Assembly (NCBI RefSeq): GCF_013376045.1
Contig: NZ_JABMJG010000006.1
Location: 372,001-436,000, forward strand
Length of the DNA stretch: 64,000 nt
DNA from: Variovorax sp. SG517
GTDB taxonomy: Bacteria; Pseudomonadota; Gammaproteobacteria; Burkholderiales; Burkholderiaceae_C
Direction of reading: 5' to 3'
Below, piece after piece: positions 1 to 8,403 of this stretch. The notes below the pieces were generated by a model, which was not told the DNA's origin, searched no databases, and saw only the letters and a list, made by a program, of their open reading frames with translations. How positions within the stretch are numbered: position 1 is the first letter of the stretch; the number at the start of each line of letters is the position of its first letter. The translations under genes and the position numbers were made by a program.

Positions 1-68
1 TGCGATCTTCATCAGGCCCAACCAAGAGACGGAATGGCGGGGCGAACAGGCGCGAAATCGCGCGCCCT

Positions 69-413
69 CTATCCCGCCGATCGCTGGACAGGAGCGCAGG
101 CGCCGTCCGAGGTGGTCCTCGACCGTTCGACAGGCACGCGCGAGAGAAGCTCGAAGGCCGGTCGCGACCTGTGCTCGCGCCGCACTGGCACGACCGTTGC
201 GGGCTGTGGCAATGTCGCGCCCAACGTCTTCGCCAAGCCGGCGAACCGAAGGTCTGCCTCCTTGCGCAGCCTGGCAATCTGCTCGATGCCGTGGTTCGGA
301 ATGCCCCGGCGTCCGCCCTGCGTGCGCTGGTGAAGCTGATGGATGGCCGTGTAGGCGGCGGCTTCCGCCGTCAACCAGTCAATGAAAGCAGCGTGGTTGA
401 CTTCTTCGGCCAT
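69..413 (-). CDS. Small hypothetical protein
   Basis: A 114-residue frame whose ATG (413) is preceded by a good ribosome site, GAAGGA, about 6 bases upstream. The first 65 residues look like a genuine soluble helical protein (start MAEEVNHAAFIDWL). The C-terminal third, rich in Arg and Ser, looks less natural and may be read through after a frameshift. I do not recognise a family. It lies at the window edge in a stretch of degraded genes, so it may itself be a remnant. Confidence 0.35.
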   Translation of the reverse strand: MAEEVNHAAFIDWLTAEAAAYTAIHQLHQRTQGGRRGIPNHGIEQIARLRKEADLRFAGLAKTLGATLPQPATVVPVRREHRSRPAFELLSRVPVERSRTTSDGACAPVQRSAG

Positions 414-429
414 CGGTTTCCTTCAGTGG

Positions 430-830
430 TGTTGCGCGGTGAATCTAAAGGTCTGCCCAAAGTCGCTTGTAGTCCGCCGCCGCCAAGGTTCGCCCGAATG
501 CGCCGTCATGCGGTTCTCCTCGGCCCGACAGCAACATGGTTCATGAGCCCACCGGTTCCGTGGCCGGATTGCCGATCGCCACGAAGAGCGGCTTTCAGCT
601 CGGCTGCGTAATGCGGTGACCTGGAATCGCCGGCCTGGAAAAACGGCTTGGCTGACATGCGCAGGACGCGTGCGCCCCCTTCGACGCCCCGTGTCTGCCA
701 TCCCGGTCGGTCCCACGTCCCGGCCAAGGTCAGAGCCTTCTCGACTTTCTTGCCGTTGCTCGGACGAATTGGGATGCGAGCCCATTGATCTTCCGGCGTC
801 CTGGCGCGCAAGCCTTCGCCTCATGCGGTC
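430..830 (-). other. Degenerate coding stretch, no intact gene
   Basis: No convincing intact gene spans these 400 bases. On the minus strand, 811-506 reads as a plausible 101-residue protein (start MRARTPEDQWARIPIRP). Past its stop, a different frame resumes sensible protein (AFGRTLAAADYKRLWADL, ending near 450), as if one gene had been frameshifted. I cannot name the family. It probably belongs with the small gene at 413-69, which follows on the same strand. Confidence 0.25.
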
Positions 831-837
831 GTGAAGA

Positions 838-1117
838 CCGCCGTCATGCGGCGCTGGAAGCCGCCGCCCGGCAGTTGGCACGCGAGCTCGCTCCCGTGCG
901 TGTCTACGCCATCAGCCCTGGTCCGGTGAATACGCCGAGCTGGCGGCTGATGGACGACGCCAGTAGGACCGCGATGTTCGCGAGGCTCGACGGTACGCTG
1001 CCCGTGGGCTTCGCGGCCGACGAAGACGATACCGCCGCGGGCTACCTGTTTGCGATGCAGGCGCGAGCGCTCACGGGCGCGGTGATCGACATCGACAGTG
1101 GCGCGCTGGTGGCCTGA
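838..1117 (+). pseudogene. C-terminal remnant of a short-chain dehydrogenase
   Basis: The frame ending at 1117 encodes only the last ~90 residues of an SDR. Visible are the helix after the catalytic Tyr-Lys (ALEAAARQLARELAPVRV), the YAISPGPVNTPSW strand-loop typical of SDRs, and the closing GAVIDIDSGALVA segment of the family C-terminus. The Rossmann GxxxGxG motif and the catalytic Ser-Tyr-Lys region are absent upstream. It is therefore a 5'-truncated relic, presumably non-functional. It is followed after 2 bases by the VOC pseudogene, so the two once shared an operon. Confidence 0.75.
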
Positions 1118-1119
1118 GC

Positions 1120-1526
1120 ATGGCGTCCGCGGCGCATCCCCGGCTTGATCATGTGCTGCTCGTTGTGCGGAACGCGCAGACGACGCTCTCGTTCCTGACG
1201 GACGTAGTCGGCCTGCGCATCGGGCCTCGTCCGGCATTTCGCTTCCCCGGCTGGTGCTCTACGCGGGGGCGCAGGCCCTCGTACACCTCGCGCTGCGCCG
1301 GGACAATCGCGGGCCTGCGGCGCAGGTAGGTGCCCTGCGCGCTCCGGGCGCCGGCGTGGTGGATCACGTGGCTTTCCGGATCGCCGATGCGCGGGCAATC
1401 CGCCAGCGGCTGAAGGATTGTGCCTGGTCGTACCACGAAGCGAACGTGCCTGGAAGGGGCGTGCGTCAGTTCTTCATCGCGATTCCAGAGGGGCAGGTGG
1501 TCGAGCTGGTGACCGCCGTCCACTGA
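1120..1526 (+). pseudogene. VOC/glyoxalase-family protein, frameshifted
   Basis: The first frame starts MASAAHPRLDHVLLVVRNAQ, the beta-alpha-beta start of a vicinal-oxygen-chelate (glyoxalase/bleomycin resistance) domain with the metal-ligand His in LDHVLL. It runs to RPAFRFPG near 1250. Homology then continues in another frame (LVLYAGAQALVHLALR, then VDHVAFRIAD and the terminal IPEGQVVELVTA strand) to the stop at 1524-1526. One missing base near 1245-1252 explains the switch. Joined, the protein would be ~135 residues, normal for a single VOC module. It is either a pseudogene or a base-call error. Confidence 0.75.
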
Positions 1527-1562
1527 AAGACGAGACCCCTTGTCTTCTTCTCTTCTCATTCC

Positions 1563-2444
1563 ATTCCACGAAAGATTGATACGTCCACATTTCATGCACC
1601 CCGGCGCAGTTTCTGGCCCGACGGAATCCGCCTGGTGGTGTTCGTCTCCATGCAGTTCGAAGCCGGCGCACAAGGCGAACACGACAACGGCGTGCCATTT
1701 CCGCCACTCGCCGAGAACGTGCCCGACCTCCCGGCGCGCACCTGGTTCGACTATGGCGTGCGCGAAGGCATCCCTCGCATGCTCGACCTGTGGGATGCGC
1801 ATGGCCTGCAAATCACCTTGCACATGACGGGACAGGCGGTCGAGCGCAATCCGGCATTGGCGCGCGAGATCGTGGCGCGCCGGCATGAAGCCGCCGCTCA
1901 CGGCCAGACCTGGACACCGCACTGGACGTTGACCGAAGCCGAGGAGCGCGCCTCCTACGCTGCCAACATCGCGGCGATCGACAGGCCACGGGCATGCGTC
2001 CGGTCGGCTTCAATGCCTTCTGGCTGCGTGGCACGCCCCGGACGTTGGGTGTGTTGCAGGACCTGGGCTTCACGTACCGCATCAATGATCTGTCCAGTGA
2101 CGCCTTTGACCACAAGGGTGAACGGCAAGCCCTTCGCCATCGTTCCCTACACCCTGCGCAACAACGACATCGCGCGCTGGGGCGCCGAAGGCCCGCTCAC
2201 GGCCTCGGCTTTCGGTCAAGAGCTCAAGGACGAATTCGACCAGCTCTACGAGGAAGCCGCCCACCGACGCCGAATGATGTCGATGTCGACCCACGACCGC
2301 ATCGGCGGCACGCCAGCGCGCGTGAAGGTTCTGGGCGATTTCCTGCGCTATGCGAAGCAGCACCCAGGCGTGGTGTTCATGCGCAAGGACCGGATCGCGG
2401 AACTGGCGTTGAGTCTGCCTGATGTGCCGGTCAAGGCCATCTGA
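1563..2444 (+). pseudogene. Polysaccharide deacetylase family protein, two frameshifts
   Basis: Reads FWPDGIRLVVFVSMQFEAGAQ, then a NodB-like domain (GLQITLHMTGQAVERNP; HGQTWTPHW) as in carbohydrate esterase 4 proteins of the PuuE-like branch. Near 1983 the frame shifts: MRPVGFNAFWLRGTPRTLG through GFTYRINDLSSDAF is in another frame. Near 2110 it returns (NGKPFAIVPYTLRNNDIARW to the stop at 2442-2444). The two compensating single-base changes are ~125 bases apart. No good start is visible, so the 5' limit is approximate. Probably a decayed gene of the SDR/VOC group upstream. Confidence 0.75.
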
Positions 2445-2581
2445 TCGGGTCAGACGCGGCGGCCACGACCTCGCAGGCGCAGCGCGATATGAGCCCCTTC
2501 TTTCGGGCAAGTAATGAACGCATTTCATCCCGCCCCCGTCCCTCGACCAGTCGGGGCACGTCTCGTCCTTAGCAGTTGCGC

Positions 2582-4441
2582 TCAAGCACAGGGCGAGTCC
2601 GCCCTCGGCACCCCCCTGCCAGGCGTCGCCGCGAGTCGCTCCCACAAGGCGCCGAGTGCCAACTCAATGTTGTCAAAAACCCTTGACCTGCTCTTGGGGG
2701 ACGGCAGGTAGTGGTTGAAGTAGCGCAGGCCTTCGGTCGGCACGCCGATCAGCGTCAACTGCCGCACGGGCAGACCCGTCGCGTCGAGCGGATGGCCGGC
2801 CACGTCGGTGCGAGGCACTCGCCGTCGGGTGTGTGCCGGTTCGGGCGGCGCGGTGCCGGTACATAAGCCTGAGCGGCACAGGGCAGCGAGCAGGGAGCCA
2901 TCCCTGGTGTCGATGCCGCGCTGGCCTGCCCGCGCATTCACCAGATGATCGAGACAGGCCACGATGGGTACCTCGAATGCGCTGGAGCGCGCCCGCCAGA
3001 CGCCGAGCGCCGCATCGCGTTCGAGCATAGGCGCCGGGCCGAGATCGGCACGCAGAAGCCCGGCGCGCATCAATGCCAGCCATTCGAGCCCTCGCCGGAT
3101 CGGAGGGCCGACGACCAGCTGCGAGATCCGCGGGGCCACGACATCGAAGAAACGGTGGCGCGATGCCGGGGCGAGCGCATCGAACTCCACGGCTTGACGA
3201 ATGAAGCCGCGCAGTACGCGCAGCAATTCGACCGCGTGCTTGTATGGGCTGTGTGCCTCGCCCTTGCGCGATTCGTCCACGTCGAAGCGCAGCCAAGCTG
3301 CGAAGGCGGCGCTGAATTCCGCGCTGCTGCGCGGCGCCGGTAAGGGTACGGACGCGGATTCCGATGCGAGCAGCCTTTCAGGCGAGAACGTGGTCATCGA
3401 TGGGAGCTTCGCCTCGCAAAAATCCCTCACCTCAGCGGGTGCGAGCAAGGCAAGCACGCGCCGGCACGCCGCGGCAGCATCCGGGCCTTGTGGCAGCGCT
3501 ATCGCGCGCATCAGGTAGGCCGCTCGCATCTCGGCCGCCAGCACGCTCAACAGGTCTTCGTCGAGCAGCAGGCCCTTGGGGCCGCGTGCCGCGCGTCGCG
3601 AGGCCAGATAGGCATCGGTGCAGTAGATCGGCGCGAAACTGCCCGATAGGTCGAGCGATTGCGCGGGACGGCACGCGAACGGCATGCCGCTGCGGGAGTG
3701 CACGAACATGACGGGTTCCCGGCCACTCGGCAGGTATTGCAGCATGTCGTCTTCGTCGCGCATGAAGCGCCCGCCCCGCCCGGCCGTGAGGGCTGCCACC
3801 ACGTCGACGGCCACCAGTCCGCCGCCCGAGATGCCCACTGCCGATCCGACCTCGATGCGGGCCTGCAGCGGCGCGAGAGGATATGGGGCCAGCGGCGTGG
3901 CCGGAGATGCCGGCCGTTCGACCTCGGAACGTGCCAGCCCATAGCCGGTACAGAGAAAGACGTGGTCCACCGTGAGCGCAGACCCGTCGCCCAGGCGCAC
4001 GCACGCCCGCTCGTTAGCCACGATCGAGACATCGAGCGCGCGATGGCGCACCTCCGAGATCCGAAATTGCGTGGGCGCGTTGTCGCACAGCACTGCATAC
4101 ACGTGCCGAAGGTAGGCGCCGAAGAGTGCGCGAGGCAGAAAGCCGTGGGGATCGGCCACGATGTCGCGCGCCTCGCGCAGCCAGTCGATGAACGCCATGG
4201 CGCCCGTGAGCGGCGCTTCGCCGAAATGACGTGCACTGAAGCTGTCGAGCTGGCCGGTGACGGTGTTGAGCAGCAGGAAGTCTTCCTGGTGGGGCTTGTG
4301 CAGGCCCGGGCCCGGCTCGTCGGGGTCGATCACGTGCACGGTGAGCGCAAGCCGTGGCCACCGGCGCGCGGCGGTGACCAGTCTATCGAGCACCGCCAGA
4401 CCCCAGGGTCCGGCGCCGACGATCGCGATCTCAACCCGCAC
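2582..4441 (-). CDS. FAD/NAD(P)-binding oxidoreductase
   Basis: A 619-residue cytoplasmic flavoprotein. The N-terminus (EIAIVGAGPWGLAVLDRL) has the GxGxxG dinucleotide fold, followed by GPGLHKPHQEDFLLLNT, typical of the FAD_NAD(P)-binding (PF13454-type) group often seen in secondary-metabolite clusters. A second nucleotide-binding motif is seen near residue 200 (AVGISGGGLVAVDVV). It resembles class B monooxygenase/oxidase-like enzymes, but the reaction is unknown. It is the last gene of the ten-gene operon and overlaps the exporter gene by 11 bases, so it probably modifies the NRPS-derived product or its precursor. Substrate not predictable. Confidence 0.8.
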   Translation of the reverse strand: MRVEIAIVGAGPWGLAVLDRLVTAARRWPRLALTVHVIDPDEPGPGLHKPHQEDFLLLNTVTGQLDSFSARHFGEAPLTGAMAFIDWLREARDIVADPHGFLPRALFGAYLRHVYAVLCDNAPTQFRISEVRHRALDVSIVANERACVRLGDGSALTVDHVFLCTGYGLARSEVERPASPATPLAPYPLAPLQARIEVGSAVGISGGGLVAVDVVAALTAGRGGRFMRDEDDMLQYLPSGREPVMFVHSRSGMPFACRPAQSLDLSGSFAPIYCTDAYLASRRAARGPKGLLLDEDLLSVLAAEMRAAYLMRAIALPQGPDAAAACRRVLALLAPAEVRDFCEAKLPSMTTFSPERLLASESASVPLPAPRSSAEFSAAFAAWLRFDVDESRKGEAHSPYKHAVELLRVLRGFIRQAVEFDALAPASRHRFFDVVAPRISQLVVGPPIRRGLEWLALMRAGLLRADLGPAPMLERDAALGVWRARSSAFEVPIVACLDHLVNARAGQRGIDTRDGSLLAALCRSGLCTGTAPPEPAHTRRRVPRTDVAGHPLDATGLPVRQLTLIGVPTEGLRYFNHYLPSPKSRSRVFDNIELALGALWERLAATPGRGVPRADSPCA

Positions 4442-5360
4442 GGCGCAGCTCCCCGCTGGGCCTGCCCGGCAGCGTGACCAGCATCACCCCGGCGACGATC
4501 AGCGTGCTCGCGGCCAGCAGGCTCCAGTTCAAAGGCTCCGCGAGAAAGACCACGCCGAACGCCACGCTCACCAGTGCCCGCAGATATGCGTTGCTGGTGG
4601 TGGTGACCGGGCCCAGCGTGCGAATCAGCCTGAAGAAGATCACGCTGGCCAGCGCGGTCGACAGCACCGCGAGGGCCAGCAGTGCCAGCGTGGCCTCGAG
4701 GCTTGGCGTGAGCGTCCAGGGCCGGTCCATGGCCAGGCTGAAAGGCAGCATGGTGAGCCCGCCGCACAGCAGCGAGCCGGCCGCGGTGACCACGGCGGGC
4801 TGGTCGCCGAAGCGATGGCCGAATACAGCCCCGCACGCATACGACGCGCTCGCGCCCAGGACCGCAATGACCGCGAGAAAGTCGCTGCCGCCCAGCGCAG
4901 CGTGGGAACCGAGGCCGGCGATCCCGGCGACGCCCGCAAGGCCGAGCAGCACGCCCACGAACTTCGTGAACACGAAGGGCGCCGAGCCGACGACGAACAC
5001 CGACAGCATGAAGGCGAACAGCGGCACCGTGGCGTTGAGAACGCCCGCGAGCCCGCTTGCGATGTGCTGCTCGCCCCAGCCGATCAGCGTGAACGGCAGC
5101 GCGCCCTGCAGCAGCCCCTGCACCCAGAGCGCCCCCCAGCGGCCGGCGCGCGTCGGGAGCGTGAAGCCCTTCGCCAGGGCCAGCGCCGTCAACAGCGCGC
5201 CGCCGAGCAGGATGCGCGCCGCAGCCAGCGTGGCCGGCGGATAGCCGGCCACCGCCACCTTGATCAGCGTGAAGGAGCCGCCCCAGAGGATCGCGAGCAG
5301 CACCAGCAGCATGTATTCGCCCGGCGGCGCCGGGGCCCTTGTCCCTTGTTTCTCAGGCAT
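4431..5360 (-). CDS. EamA/DMT-family transporter
   Basis: A 309-residue inner-membrane protein with about ten hydrophobic helices in two homologous halves, as in EamA (drug/metabolite) transporters. The first helix carries the family-like LLAILWGGSFTLIKVAV, and the C-terminal half ends with LIVAGVMLVTL. The start at 5360 overlaps the NRPS stop by 8 bases and its end overlaps the FAD-protein start, so the three genes are translationally coupled. Such carriers usually export small metabolites or amino acids; here the natural candidate is the NRPS product. That role is inference. Confidence 0.85.
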   Translation of the reverse strand: MPEKQGTRAPAPPGEYMLLVLLAILWGGSFTLIKVAVAGYPPATLAAARILLGGALLTALALAKGFTLPTRAGRWGALWVQGLLQGALPFTLIGWGEQHIASGLAGVLNATVPLFAFMLSVFVVGSAPFVFTKFVGVLLGLAGVAGIAGLGSHAALGGSDFLAVIAVLGASASYACGAVFGHRFGDQPAVVTAAGSLLCGGLTMLPFSLAMDRPWTLTPSLEATLALLALAVLSTALASVIFFRLIRTLGPVTTTSNAYLRALVSVAFGVVFLAEPLNWSLLAASTLIVAGVMLVTLPGRPSGELRRAG

Positions 5361-8300
5361 GGCTCAGTGCCTCCAGGTGTGAGCAGTAGTCGGTGAAGCA
5401 CTCCTCGATCTCCGAGGGCGAAAGCAGGCCGGCGCGGTACTGGAACTCGACGTGCGTGGCGTCGTGCCATCCGCGGATCAGCATGAGCAGGTCGTACTTC
5501 AGCCGGTAGCCGCGATCGGCGTGCCGCGGCGTCGCAAGTCCGGGCGCGTCGCCATCGGCCTGGGGCATGAAGTTGAGCGAGAAGCCGGTCAGCGGGTTGC
5601 GGTCCGCGCCGGGGGGCAGGCCCAGTTCGTCGAGCACCTGGTCGAACTGGAAGTCCTGGTGGCGCGCGGCCAGCGCGATGCCGTCGCGCACGCGCTCGAC
5701 AAGCTGCCCGGGCGACAGCGTACCCAGCCCCGTGACGCGCAGCGGCACCAGGTTGATGAAATCGCCGATGGCCTGCGCGACCTGCGGGTGGGCACGGCCG
5801 GCCAGCGGCGTCACGACCACCAGGTCGTCGCATTCGGTCAGCGCCGCGAGCCAGCGGAAATACGCGCCCACGTACAGCACATAGGGCGTGCACTTCAGGC
5901 GCCGCGCCGCCGCCACGACCGCATCGCGCAGCGTGCCGCTCATGGCGGCCTCGATGGCATGGCAGCGTTGCGGATCGTCGCAGCGCAGCCTGTCGGGCAT
6001 ATAGCGGTGGCGGTAGGGCGCGGCGAGCAGCTCGCGGAAATGCGAGCGCGCGGCCTGTGCCGAGGCGTTGCGCGCGCCGGCCCAGGCCGCGATGTCGCGC
6101 ATCGACGGCGGGGCATCCGTCGTCCAGGGTCGGCCCGCAAGCCGGGCGGCCAGCTCGCGCCCGAGCAGGCCCTGGCTCGTGCCGTCGCTGACCAGGTGGT
6201 GGACGGTCCACAGCAGCCGTCGCCGCCTGCCGGGCAGGACGAGCAGGGTCGCGCGGAACAGCGGTGCGTCGGAGAACAGCGCGATCTCCGCCTCGCCCTG
6301 GGCCACGCGCAGCGCGTCGATGCGGCGCGCCAGTGCTTCCGCGTCGAGAGCGCTCAGGTCGCACAGAGCCACAGGAACGTCTTCCGTCGGCACGATCGAC
6401 TGGCGCACGGCGCCTTCCTCGTCATGGTCGAAGCGCAGGCACAGGCTGTCGTGGCGCAGCGCGATCTCTGTCAGCGCGCGGCCTACCGCATAGGCGTCGA
6501 CTTCGTCGGGCAGTTCGAACAGCGCGACCATGTTGCACCAGTTGCGGTTGCCGCCCGCGCAGAAGGTGCGGAAGTAGCGCCGCTGCTGCGGGCTCAGCGC
6601 GAACCAGCGGGTGCGCGGGGCGGGCGGGATCGGCGCCGGCGCGGCCGAACCGGCCTCCTGCAGCTGCCGCGCCAGCTCGCGCGCGGTGGGCGCGTACATC
6701 AGCAACAGCGGCTGCGCATGCACGCCGAGCCGTGCTTCGAGCTCGGCGCACAGCCGCATCGCCGCGAGCGAGTCGCCGCCGAGCGCAAAGAAGTCCTCGT
6801 CGACGCCGACATGCGCCTTCCGCAGCACCAGTGCGATCGCTGCGGCCACGCCGAGCGCGAGCTCGTCGACATCCGCGTCGGAGGCGGCGGCAGCGGCGTC
6901 CGCGCGCGGCGCAGGCGCGGGCAGGCGTGCGCGATCCAGCTTGCCGTTGGGCGTGAGCGGCAGCGCATCGAGCGCGATCAGGTGGCTCGGTATCGCCGCC
7001 GCCGGCAAGCGCTCCGCGAGGAAAGGGCGCAGGCTCCGGCGCACGGCCTGTGCATCGGCGTGCGTGCTGAAGTAGCCCACGAGCTGCGCGCCGCCTTCCT
7101 CGTTCGTCACGCACACCACGGCCGCGTCGGTCACCGACTCGTGCGACTGCAGCACCGCCGCGACGCCGGCGGGCTCGATGCGGGTGCCGAGGATCTTGAC
7201 CTGATGATCCTTGCGTCCGCGCAGGTGCAGCGCACCCTGCGCGTCCAGAAAGCCGAGGTCGCCGCTCAGGTAGGCCGGCTGCCCGTCGAGCACGATGAAG
7301 CGCGCGGCCGAGGGCTCCTCCGGGTCTAGATAGCCCAGCGAGCGGTGCACCGTGCGGATCGCGACCTCGCCGGGCTCGCCCGGGCCTGACGCCTGCAGCG
7401 CCTCGTCGAGGATGCGCACGTCGACCTCGGGCAGCGGCAGGCCGCAGCACTGGATGCCCTCGGGCGCCGGGTCGGGCACGCGGGCGCAGAACTTGGCGAG
7501 CGTGGTTTCGGTCGGCCCGTACAGGTTGTAGACCGCGCTCGAAGGAAACGCCGTGCGCCAGCGCCCGACCAGCGCACTGCCCAGTGGTTCGCCTGCGAAC
7601 AGCGTGTGGCGCAGCGTAGCGTTGCGCGCGCCCGCGGGCAGCGCCGCCAGGCAGGCCTGCGCCAGCGACGGCACCGCGTGGAGCACGCTGACGCCCATCC
7701 TTGCGAGCCAGTCCGGCACTTCAGCCGGTGTCGGCGGGGCGTCTGCCGGCGGCAGGCAGCCGGTCACGCTCGCGACGATCGGCAGCAGCAGGTCGCGCAG
7801 CACCACGTCGAACGACAGGCGGGTGAGCACACCCACGCGGTCGCCGGGCTGGAGGCCGAGCATGCCGGCTTCCCAGGCCAAGAAATGCGCGAGGCCGCCG
7901 CGCCGCCCGAGGATGCCCTTGGGCCGTCCGGTCGTGCCGGAGGTGAAGAAGATGTAGCAGCCCGCATCGGGCGCGATCTTCGGCAGGCCCAGGTCGTCGA
8001 GCGTCCACCCGGCCTGCGGCGATGCAACGCCCGCGACACGCCGGATGCCGTCGGCCCCGAGCGGCGACTGCATCGCGAACTCGATGGCAAGCGTGGCGGC
8101 CGCCGCGTCCAGCATCGCCTGCTTGCGCGCCGGCGGCAGCGCCGCGTCGACCGGCACGGCGACCACGCCCTCGAGCAGGCAGCCCACGAGCATCGCCGCC
8201 AGTCCGCGCGAAGCCACGCCATGCAGCACCACGCGCTCGCCAGCCTTCACGCCTTGCCGGCGCAGCAGCGACACCTGCGCGACCACGAGTGCCGCGAATT

Positions 8301-8403
8301 CGTCGCGCCTCATGGCGCCGTCGTCGTCGATCCAGAGCGTCGCCGCACCGGTGCGCAGGCCGTCTCGCAGTAGCGCGGTGAGAGATGGTCGCGGCGCGTT
8401 CAC
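5353..8403 (-). CDS. Non-ribosomal peptide synthetase, A-T-C module
   Basis: The GTG start (8403) overlaps the upstream stop (GTGA), giving 1016 residues. Domain order is adenylation (~1-490; FFTSGTTGRPKG near residue 150, YNLYGPTETT, YLSGDLG), thiolation (~515-590; LGGDSLAAM with the phosphopantetheine Ser545), condensation (~610-1010; active motif HHLVSDG at 735-741). The A domain keeps the carboxylate-binding Asp (LSFDVVL), so an alpha-amino acid is likely. A terminal condensation domain and no thioesterase suggest release by amide bond formation with a free amine or with another carrier. No phosphopantetheinyl transferase is nearby. The order A-T-C in one protein is uncommon. Confidence 0.92.
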   Translation of the reverse strand: MNAPRPSLTALLRDGLRTGAATLWIDDDGAMRRDEFAALVVAQVSLLRRQGVKAGERVVLHGVASRGLAAMLVGCLLEGVVAVPVDAALPPARKQAMLDAAAATLAIEFAMQSPLGADGIRRVAGVASPQAGWTLDDLGLPKIAPDAGCYIFFTSGTTGRPKGILGRRGGLAHFLAWEAGMLGLQPGDRVGVLTRLSFDVVLRDLLLPIVASVTGCLPPADAPPTPAEVPDWLARMGVSVLHAVPSLAQACLAALPAGARNATLRHTLFAGEPLGSALVGRWRTAFPSSAVYNLYGPTETTLAKFCARVPDPAPEGIQCCGLPLPEVDVRILDEALQASGPGEPGEVAIRTVHRSLGYLDPEEPSAARFIVLDGQPAYLSGDLGFLDAQGALHLRGRKDHQVKILGTRIEPAGVAAVLQSHESVTDAAVVCVTNEEGGAQLVGYFSTHADAQAVRRSLRPFLAERLPAAAIPSHLIALDALPLTPNGKLDRARLPAPAPRADAAAAASDADVDELALGVAAAIALVLRKAHVGVDEDFFALGGDSLAAMRLCAELEARLGVHAQPLLLMYAPTARELARQLQEAGSAAPAPIPPAPRTRWFALSPQQRRYFRTFCAGGNRNWCNMVALFELPDEVDAYAVGRALTEIALRHDSLCLRFDHDEEGAVRQSIVPTEDVPVALCDLSALDAEALARRIDALRVAQGEAEIALFSDAPLFRATLLVLPGRRRRLLWTVHHLVSDGTSQGLLGRELAARLAGRPWTTDAPPSMRDIAAWAGARNASAQAARSHFRELLAAPYRHRYMPDRLRCDDPQRCHAIEAAMSGTLRDAVVAAARRLKCTPYVLYVGAYFRWLAALTECDDLVVVTPLAGRAHPQVAQAIGDFINLVPLRVTGLGTLSPGQLVERVRDGIALAARHQDFQFDQVLDELGLPPGADRNPLTGFSLNFMPQADGDAPGLATPRHADRGYRLKYDLLMLIRGWHDATHVEFQYRAGLLSPSEIEECFTDYCSHLEALSHA

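Noticed and set aside
1635..2444. Intact 269-residue protein from one frame of the deacetylase region
   Set aside because: The middle ~40 residues of that frame lose all similarity to the family while another frame supplies it, so the single frame is not the real product.
4257..5396. A 379-codon plus-strand frame opposite the DMT transporter
   Set aside because: Low-complexity Arg/Gln/Gly shadow of a membrane protein gene.
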